A DNA stretch of 64,000 nt, from contig CP136066.1 of assembly GCA_032622095.1 (NCBI GenBank), positions 62,402,609 to 62,466,608 of the forward strand, read 5' to 3'. Below are positions 56,354 to 64,000 of this stretch, in pieces (position 1 is the first letter of the stretch; each line of letters starts with the position of its first letter). The notes below the pieces were generated by a model, which saw nothing but the letters and a program-made list of their open reading frames with translations, was not told where the DNA came from and did not search any database. The position numbers were made by a program, and so were the translations under genes. This DNA comes from Siphonodentalium dalli (lineage: Eukaryota > Mollusca > Scaphopoda > Gadilida > Siphonodentaliidae).

Positions 56354-57839
56354 ACGAACAAGTTTCAATGCTAAAGTCTGTAAATGTCACCAAGATTGCC
56401 TAATATATGAATATTTATGATTGAACAAAGGGGAGTCGTCTGGGTAAACATTCTGACGTTGATCACGGTGCATAACTAACTACCATGTTCTTCATAAGTG
56501 GCCGTATACATATATTTTTAAAGAAGTATTATCGACTTGTTCGGGGGTCTGAACTGATAAGTTAGTATGCAGGTGCCGTGCCAACTGGAGTAATGTAACA
56601 TCCTACAAACATCGCCCAAAATCTCAAGCAAATCGACCGGCGAACCAACATATTCTACTGGCGAACCACGGCGCTCTGTTCAATATTATATATTTTTTAG
56701 ACCTGACCTGAAAATTGCAATAAATCCTAACATCAAGTAGTCTAGCTCCACTTAAATTCACACGGGCACGGGGAGAGAAGATCGATACACCGGACCGACC
56801 ACTGATCGGCTCGATGTGAGAACATTTTGGAATCGGAGCAAAATCCTAGGCATCTAGAATTAATATTCCGAGGGTTGGAAATTTTCAACCTGACACCGAA
56901 TAGTTAGCAGTTTTTGACTAGCCACGGAGGGGGAACCAGGACACAAGCTTATCAGGTGTTGGAAATTTCCAACATGGCACCCACATAAGTTCGGAAAATT
57001 TCCAACTGACGACCTTCTCAGTCAATCATTTTGACCTAAAGTAGGAGAATATGCAAATGTTGGTCTAAAACAACATATTTCCCACTAATACATTGTTGGA
57101 AAATATAAAACTACAAGAACAATATAGCGAAAGGTACTTAATCGGGGTTCATGATTAAATAGCGATTGATATTAAATCGCAATAACACGTGGCACGCGAG
57201 GTTAAAGTTGATCAAATGTGGTGTTAAATTCTTTCATAGAAATCTCTGTTATTTCGTCAAAATACGTTTTATATAGAGTTATCACCCTTCCGATTAACTC
57301 AGGATACTAATTTCGAATTGTAATCATAACCTCGAGTGTCACTCCGTTTGAGTATCAATCGCTATATAATCGTGAGTCAGATTAATTATCATTCGCTATC
57401 TAAACGTGTGCATATTAGGTGGGTAAAACTGAACAGATGGTTAGTTTCACCTGGGAATAATTACAGAGCAACACCAAAGCCATTGGCAGGGACGTAACTA
57501 GATGGCCTCCGTTCGGAGCTGGGATGAACAAATTGAAATTTCCAGCTGGACCACCCCCATGGTATGACCAATCCATGTGCACCCCATTGGTTTGGCGCTT
57601 TGCAACTGGTATCTTACCTCAAGTTGTCCACCCCAATGGATGGATCATTTCAAACTGATTGCCATTTCAGACCAAAATTTTGAACAAACGTGGACAATAT
57701 ATAGTACTTATAACAAATTCCACATTATTACTGATTGGAATACCACTGACAATCTGGTTTAGTCAGATTCGTATTGAAATATACCCCCCCCCTGTGTGAT
57801 ATTTCTTCCACCAATAACAACGCCGGGATGTGACATATA
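56354..57839. other. No gene; R3 repeat copy at 57.13-57.43 kb
   Basis: 'attaaatcgcaataacacgt' then 'ggcacgcgagg' (57172-57202) is the inverse of 44.79 kb. 'ttggaaattttcaac' type phrases repeat at 56875, 56958 and 56990. Otherwise anonymous. Confidence 0.45.
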
Positions 57840-58110
57840 TAAGAACGGAAATGACGATAAATTACAACCGAACTGACCAATCATCTGCGGGCAATCGAAC
57901 CAAGGAAGAACGGATATGGTACATGAGAAATAGGGCTACATCTTGACATATCTATAAATGATTTTGGCGTGGCTATATAACTCGTTCGTGTTGGTATGCT
58001 AGCGATGGCGCGGATGTTATCGTTGGTTAAGGCCAGTCGCATACTAAAGATAAATATGAAAAATGACGGCCGCATCGGGATTACTGTGTCTAGCATCAGC
58101 TCAATTGCAT
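57840..58110 (+). repeat. Dispersed repeat R4 (copy 1)
   Basis: Aligns with 60290-60575: 'gaaatgacgataaa', 'tttgacatatctataaatg', 'ttggtat.ctaacgatggc', 'ccagtcgcatacta' and 'atgacggccgc' in order. Confidence 0.75.
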
Positions 58111-58558
58111 CGGATGTCCGATGTGAATTTAATTATGTTTAACATATATATATATGATCCTGTTTCTTTGTCTGAATACAATTATTAACAGGGAGAGGGG
58201 GTAATTAGGTTCATGTAACTAGCCCCCCCCCAATCCATTCTGTGTCATGAAATCGGATGTCCGGAGACGTTGGAGTCAGCTCTCCATGTGGTCCGTCCTC
58301 AACTCGCAAATCTGTCAACATCGTGACATGGTCGAGTAGCAGAAACAACTATATGCTGCAATGAAACCAGTATAGATCACAAAACAGTTTCAAATCTCGC
58401 GCCGCTGGTTCCTCTGGACAAAATACTTCGATGCCATTTACCTCGATGCGCAAAAGATAGATACCATCATTCGTGTACATGGCTAAATTGTTTTATGGCT
58501 AACCATTATAGTTGATAAGTTGGTGTATGACTAGGTGACACATCTGACAGGGTCGGCG

Positions 58559-58920
58559 AAAAATCACACCTCGCCCCCGGACTGACAGTAAAATAACACC
58601 TCGGCCCCGGACTGACAGTAAAATCACACCTCGCCCCCGGACTGACAGTAAAATCACACCTCGCCCGCGGACTGACAGTAAAATCACACCTCGCCCCCGG
58701 ACTGATACTAAAATCACACCTCGCCCACGGACTGACAGTAAAATCACACCTCGCCCCCGGCCTGACAGTAAAATCACACCTCGCCCCCGGACTGATACTA
58801 AAATCACACCTCGCCCACGGACTGACAGTAAAATCACACCTCGCCCCGGACTGACAGTAAAATCACACCTCGCCCCCGGACTGACAGTAAAATCACACCT
58901 CGCCCCCGGACTGACAGTAA
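58559..58920. repeat. 30-bp minisatellite, about 12 copies
   Basis: Unit aaaatcacacctcgcccccg plus gactgacagt. Three copies read gatactaaa, two of them 120 bases apart with identical neighbours, suggesting duplication of a 4-unit block. The 112-codon minus frame (GVILLSVRGR repeats) results from the period being a multiple of three. Confidence 0.97.
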
Positions 58921-59344
58921 CTAGTCAGAATGAAAGACTGAGACGGACTATAAAGCCTTTCCATTTGTCAATTTAGGTATAGTGCAAGAAATAATGGCTT
59001 TTGTCCCCACATCCGGTTGTAACTAGCAATCTGATTGGCTACAACGCCACGTTAAAATCACCATGTCCCCCGTCACCATTGACAGCGGGGTATAAGAGAA
59101 CGTGCGCCAAACATCGGGGGGGGGGGTATATGAGCACGTGAAACATCGGGGGGTATATGAATGACCTTTTAACTGGCAGTTTCCACCAATCGTGACGTTG
59201 CTCTCGCACGCCGAATTTGACGTCACCTGACGCCGGATCCTTAGGTCAGCTACTGAATTATTCTTATTGGTGTGAATTAATCGGATAACCTATGAAAAAC
59301 ACACTTAAATTAAGGAGACATGGTTATTGTGTGGGGACAAAATC

Positions 59345-59457
59345 GTTATCTCCGGCAACATCGTGGGGTACATGGAGATTTAATACCTGGATGTCTCTTC
59401 AAAATCGACATCCAGGTATTAAATCTCCATGTACCCCACGATGTTGCCGAAGATAAC
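59345..59457. repeat. Near-perfect foldback, 51-bp arms
   Basis: gttatctccggcaacatcgt... mirrors ...acgatgttgccgaagataac with a loop tcttcaaaatc; only one mismatch seen. Confidence 0.93.
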
Positions 59458-59829
59458 TAATAATAACCTATCCGTCATATAATTTCCCCATATAGTGAAG
59501 GTGGTACATACATTTATGGATGACAGGAGAAAGGGGACGATGGCTGCTATGCATATTAAAGAAGAGGCTAAATATAATAAAGATGAAGGTACCAATTTAT
59601 CGCAGTCACATTGCTCCTAGTTCTCATGCCAAGATAACTGACGTGGAAGCCGGACCAATAGGAGGGGATTAATGGAATTGTGGAAACAGTTTTAGTACGT
59701 ACCATCAAAAATGCCTATTCCATATCAAAAGTAGAATTTAGACATTTTTGGAAATTGACTCACAATGAGTTGAACAGACCAACCCGTGTGCACCCCTCGG
59801 GTTGGGACTAAGTTGCTAGTTGGTTTCTA

Positions 59830-59946
59830 CGTGTACAAATCGTGACAGTCTGTTGCAGCGTCGTAGTGAAATATAAACCTTCTGTGTGGTACAAAACGCG
59901 ACAGTCTGGTGCAGTGTCGTAGTGAAATATAAACCTTCTGTGTGGT
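59830..59946. repeat. ~59-bp tandem duplication
   Basis: Two copies of 'gacagtctgttgcagcgtcg' to 'accttctgtgtggta'. Confidence 0.9.
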
Positions 59947-59970
59947 ATTTATATCACCAATAAACAAAAT

Positions 59971-60302
59971 AGTGTCGCGGTGCACCCAAATGGTTAGAGT
60001 GTCCGATTTGTAATGGTGTTAACGCACCAGCATGAGTTCGCGCCAGTCGGTGGAATATCTTTCCCGCAACAGTGGCTTTGCCTGTTCTGTAGAGCCGCAC
60101 GATAATTAAAATCTCGCGCCAGGTTGTGACCATTGGACAAGGTCACTTGTACTGTGCTCGCTTCGTGGTACCTAGACGAGAAATAGGGACCTGGTTGCTG
60201 TGTAAGTTTAAGCCGCTAAATACTAAATAGCTGGGCTAATAATGTGCTTAGGGCTTGTGTTGGGAATAAGCGCCATAAATAAGTACAAGTAATATTATTA
60301 TA
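59971..60302 (+). mobile_element. tRNA-derived SINE (second type)
   Basis: Head gtgtcgcggtgcacccaaat with A box TGGTTAGAGTGTCCG and, about 40 bases on, a B-box-like GAGTTCGCGCC (one mismatch to consensus). The 3' end reads aagcgccataaataagtaca then a taatattatta tail. 'aagcgc..ataaat' tails are common in SINEs using L2-like LINEs. No target duplication found. Confidence 0.65.
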
Positions 60303-60575
60303 GCAACTGAAATGACGATAAAACTACAAAACTGACCAATATTTTGAGGACATTCAAACTATAGGAAACACGATTATGGTACAATAAAAATATGGGCTAT
60401 TTTGACATATCTATAAATGTTTATGACTTGGCGATATAATTCGCTTGCGTTGGTATTCTAACGATGGCATGGGCGTTAACGTTGGGTAAGACCAGTCGCA
60501 TACTAATGTTAAATATGACGGCCGCGGCGGGATTACATGTGTCTAGAATCGGCTCAATAGCATCTTATAATCCAC
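60290..60575 (+). repeat. Dispersed repeat R4 (copy 2)
   Basis: See 57.84 kb; starts at the tail of the SINE. Confidence 0.7.
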
Positions 60576-60937
60576 GAGGGATGCAGACACAGCCTTCCGG
60601 TTAATAAGCGTGGCTGGAGGTCAAGCTATAGCGACAGTTTTGTCAGAACAATCCCCTTTGGAGACCACCATTACCATTGATTTCTGAAATGGCTTCTTTT
60701 GGCTTTACGTCGTAGACATAACATCTGCCGACCAAAGTATTGAAAGCGGATTTTGAGCCAGGTCCATGAAACCACTGTCAAATTTAGCGTGATCCCCGTC
60801 TCTATCCAGAGACACATTAATTAGTAAACTTTCCATTACTGAGTAGATCGTACTTTTCGGCAGGACATGCTGTCTGAGGACATTTGAGCCGCTGTCAAAC
60901 ATACAAAGTATCATTCCGTCATGTGACATTGGTGTAA

Positions 60938-61383
60938 CCCTTCCAGTGCCAGGGGCCGATCTCATCGGCCCTAATTTATGGTCTGTAAAATCGGCCCTAA
61001 AAAAAAATAAAAAAAATGTTTTTGTTTTTTTGGGTTGAATTTGTTTGGGTATACTTAAGCATGCTATAGCGAAAAACAAACTGGATAAAACCTTAGGGGC
61101 ATGTTACAACTCAAAACTATCACCAAGTATTCATAGTAATAAGTTTGATGCCCATGAAAAACGTAAGATTCCCTGGCACTAAACCTGCAAAAATAAGTCT
61201 GTTAAAGAATATAAGAAAAAAATATTAAAATTGTAAAAAATAATAACAAATGATGAAAAATTGTTAGGCCAATGCATTCTCTTATATATGCGAGGCGACA
61301 TATGATCGATTCGCATATATAAGAGAATGCATTGGCACATGGTATATGGGTTGATACAAAAATCGGACTTGGCACTGAAAGGG
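60938..61383. mobile_element. TTAA-type hairpin MITE, CAGTGCCA end (copy 3)
   Basis: Preceded by GTAA (mutated) and followed by TTAA at 61384-61387. Ends CCCTTCCAGTGCCA and TGGCACTGAAAGGG. Same interior as the 16.07-kb copy ('ggccgatctcatcggcc', 'aagcatgctatagcg'). One hairpin cassette at about 61268-61336 with a variant tip (cgacatatgatcgat). Confidence 0.88.
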
Positions 61384-61481
61384 TTAAACATTGTTTATTT
61401 ATCCACCAAATATATTATTATGTTACATACGATTCATTGAACATGGAAATACATAAGGAATTGTTATTATCCATCCCTTAA

Positions 61482-63181
61482 CTAACACTATTTCTGATTG
61501 GGCAAAAGCCGCCATTAGATAATCCGGGAAAAAGTCATATTGGACTCCCGAATGTCATATTGGACTCCCATGTGTGCAATATTACTTTTTTTTATCGGGA
61601 TTCTATGACGTTCCGAATTAACTATTGCGAAATGAATCGGTGAAATTGTGATGCGCGCGCAAAACTGGTGGATTTAGCAGACGTTCCACTTCCGCATTGA
61701 GGTTTTTTTTTCATTTCCGTGTTTACTGTTTCAAATCATGCTTTCTGATGATCAAATACAGGCTTTTTATAAAGAATTAAGTGTCGAGAAATACTAAAAA
61801 TAACCACAAAAGTTTTATTCAAAAAATTTGGATAACATACAGATGGATAATAAAAATGTCATTATACACAATGTTGTGTACAGTATGAGTTTTTCTTGTA
61901 CTCGTCCAGGTTGTGGTGAAAAGTCATATTGGACTCGACACTGTCGTTCTCCCTTTCTACCAGATATATCACATATTATAAAGTTATTATACAATGTTGT
62001 GTACAGTATGTGTTTTTCTGGTACGAGTCCAGGTTGTGGTGAAAAGTCATATTGTACGAGACACGCAGTGTCGAGTCCAATATGACTTTTCACCACAACC
62101 TGGACGAGTACAAGAAAAACTCATACTGTACACAACATTGTATAATGACATTTTATTATCCATCTGTATGTTTATCCAAATTTTGGGGAAAAACGTTTGT
62201 GGTTATTTTTGGTATTTGTCGGCACTTAATTCTCTATAAAAGCCTGTATTTGATCATCAGAAAGCATGATTTGGAACAGTAAACACGGAAATGAAAAAAA
62301 AACTCAATGCGGAAGTGAAACGACTGCTAAATCCACCAGTGTTGCGCGCGCATCACAATTTAACCGAATCATTAGCAACAGTTAATTTGTGACGTCACAG
62401 AGTCCCGATAAAAAAGTCATTTTGCACACTTGGGCGTCCAATATGACATTCGGGAGTCCACTGTGACTTTTCCCCGGATTATCACGTGGCGGCGTTTGCC
62501 CAATCAGAAATAGTGTTAGTTAAGGAATGGATAATAATACCATATCCATTATAATGTTGTGTACAGAATGTGTTTTTCTTATACGTGTCCAGGTTGTGGT
62601 GAAAATTCATATTGGACGAGACACGGAGCGTCGAGTCCAATATAACTTTTCACCACAACCTGCACGAGTACAAGAAAAACTCATACTGTACACAACATTG
62701 TATAATAACATTTTTATTATCCATCTGTATGTTTATCCAAATTTTAAAACTTTTGTGGTTATTTTTGGTATTTGTCGGCACTTAATTATCTATAAAAGCC
62801 TGTATTTGATAATCAGAAAGCATGATTTGGAACAGTAAACACGGAAATGAAAAATCACTCAATGCGGAAGTGAAAAGTCTGCTAAATCCACCAGTGTTGC
62901 GTGCGCATCACAATTTCACCGATTCATTTAGCAATAGTTAATTCGTGACGTCACAGAGTCCTGATAAAAAAGTCATATTGCACACTTGGGAGTCCAATAT
63001 GACATTCGGGAGTCCAATATGACTTTTCCCCGGATTATCACGTGACGGCTTTTGCCCAATCAGAAATAGTTTTAGTTAAGGGATGGATAATAAAAAGATA
63101 TTATACAATGTTGTGTACAGTATGTGTTTTTCTTTTACGAATCCAGGTTGTGGTGAAAAGTCATATTGGACGAGACACGCA
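61482..63181. mobile_element. Large foldback complex: one complete 1.04-kb palindrome plus a partial second
   Basis: The complete unit has arms of about 450 bp: CTAACACTATTTCTGATTGG at 61482 is mirrored at 62500-62519, and TTAA lies outside both ends (61478-61481, 62520-62523), although similarity continues further as 'ttattatccat'. Arms share 'tgtttactgtttcaaatcat' and 'aaaataaccacaaaag'. The centre repeats 'gttgtgtacagtatg...ccaggttgtggtgaaaagtc' in both orientations. The arrangement restarts at 62525 and repeats the right arm to about 63095, followed by another centre unit cut by the next MITE. The short open frames here (PGCGEKSYWTRH) reflect these repeats. Confidence 0.88.
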
Positions 63182-63185
63182 TTAA

Positions 63186-63577
63186 CCCTTTACCCAACAA
63201 ACCGGCCAAAACCGGCCAAATAAAGCTTCAACAGCCTAAAATATCTTCGGTCTGTCTCAATAGAACCATACAAATATGGATATCATTGGAACCGGCTCCT
63301 TGACCACATTGTGATAGTTACAGTTATACCCTGTGCCAATGCATTCTCTTATATATGCGAGTCGACCATAGGTCGCCTCGCATATATAAGAGAATGCATT
63401 GGCCTAAAAAAAATATTTTGTTAACACTTTTTACCATTTGTTCTTACATTCTTTAACAATTTTATAATTTTTAATGTGTTAAGCCAAAGCATTCTCTTAT
63501 ATATGCGAGGCGACCTATGGTCGACTCGCATATATAAGAGAATGCATTGGCACAGGGCCCTTCTGTTGGGTAAAGGG
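63186..63577. mobile_element. TTAA-flanked hairpin MITE, ACCCAACA family (copy 4)
   Basis: TTAA at 63182-63185 and 63578-63581. Hairpins at 63335-63403 and 63483-63551. 392 bp, the same length as copy 3. Confidence 0.93.
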
Positions 63578-63581
63578 TTAA

Positions 63582-63660
63582 GATACCAGAAGGTAACGTG
63601 ACATCAAACACGTATCCTGCATGATTGTCACCAGACCAGCCGGTCCACTTCATGATTACA
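63582..63660 (-). pseudogene. Possible coding fragment cut by the MITE
   Basis: The minus strand reads MKWTGWSGDNHAGYVFDVTL then PSGI and stops at the TAA of the MITE target. The peptide is protein-like, but only about 25 codons are available and I do not recognise it. The sequence beyond the MITE is the foldback complex, so no continuation is visible. Confidence 0.2.
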
Positions 63661-63881
63661 CAACGCACAAAAAGCGCTTACGAGAGGGTAGTAGTTTGTG
63701 GATAGCCAATACTATACTGAGGTTATTTATTGATGAGTCTATTTCTTTGAGTTTGAAGCGAAAAATATTAACGGCACACCCAGGATGTAATAAAATGGCA
63801 GTGAAACTGAGTATGCCGCCGTAACGACAATAACGCTGACATAAATCAATTTGAGCCTTTGCTACGTTATAGTCACGTTAA

Positions 63882-64000
63882 CCCTGTGGTTCATGACGGA
63901 AACTGTGCTGGTGCAGGATTAGAAACCATGTTGAGGAGAGTGGCTGGTGCTTGTGCAGCATTAGAAACCATGTTGAGGAGAGTGGCTGGGCGCGAAGCGC
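63882..64000. mobile_element. TTAA-type MITE, CATGACGG end, runs off the window
   Basis: TTAA at 63878-63881, then ccctgtggttcatgacggaa and 'ctgtgctggtgcaggattag'. A ~40-bp duplication 'gcattagaaaccatgttgag' follows. Confidence 0.55.

Noticed and set aside
58499-58837. 112-codon ORF with ten-residue repeats
   Set aside because: Explained by the 30-bp minisatellite period.
61815-62838. Cysteine/histidine peptides (PGCGEKSYWTRH) resembling zinc fingers
   Set aside because: They recur in both orientations as translations of the foldback repeat; no longer frame supports a protein.

Overview
This is a non-coding, repeat-dense stretch of an animal nuclear genome, AT-rich. Spliced-exon signals, a Ty3/gypsy LTR retrotransposon, tRNA-derived SINEs, Helitron-like elements, a LINE relic, dozens of foldback MITEs and many minisatellites rule out a prokaryote or organelle. 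A SINE tail reading GACATTAAACCCCAAT followed by CAAT-like repeats, and Helitron-like termini, would fit a marine invertebrate, perhaps a lophotrochozoan such as a mollusc. That placement is inference only. No rRNA gene, canonical tRNA gene or CRISPR array was seen.

Layout. 0-8.6 kb: unannotated sequence, a LINE reverse-transcriptase relic (3.26-3.6 kb), degenerate and regular minisatellites (3.8-5.0 kb), foldbacks (5.1 and 6.7-7.1 kb) and a small ORF starting in a YY1-like ATGGCGGC context. 8.67-12.6 kb: a complete but coding-defective short-LTR gypsy element on the minus strand, with a 5-bp target duplication, polypurine tract and a 15-nt sequence next to the LTR that is an exact complement of a stretch inside the LTR, a self-priming-like arrangement. 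12.7-13.44 kb: Helitron-like element carrying a ~131-bp minisatellite full of nuclear-receptor-type half-sites. 13.6-20.5 kb: several MITEs. 20.7-23.5 kb minus strand: the best host-gene candidate, a three-exon model of 142 codons with a zinc-finger-like N-terminus, phase-consistent introns and a YY1-like element at its start. 24-31 kb: dispersed repeats, a CTT microsatellite with a possible terminal exon, foldbacks and nested MITEs. 31.9-38.8 kb: a 6.9-kb interval bounded by diverged inverted repeats, containing a 22-bp minisatellite and a ~310-bp tandem array. 39-52 kb: more arrays and a cluster of three related TA-flanked MITEs. 52-64 kb: TTAA-flanked MITEs, a SINE with an 11-bp target duplication, a 30-bp minisatellite and a 1.7-kb foldback complex.

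The dominant theme is a 69-bp hairpin cassette (core GCCAATGCATTCTC...GAGAATGCATTGGC) present about 20 times. It is embedded, usually as an inverted pair, in several element families with different termini: TTAA-flanked families with ends CCCTTTACCCAACA, CCCTTTGAGTGCCA or CCCTTYCATGAC, and a TA-flanked family with ends TGTGACCCGCCATATC. The same internal hairpin, with the same single conserved stem mismatch, behind different terminal repeats is the most unusual feature of the window.
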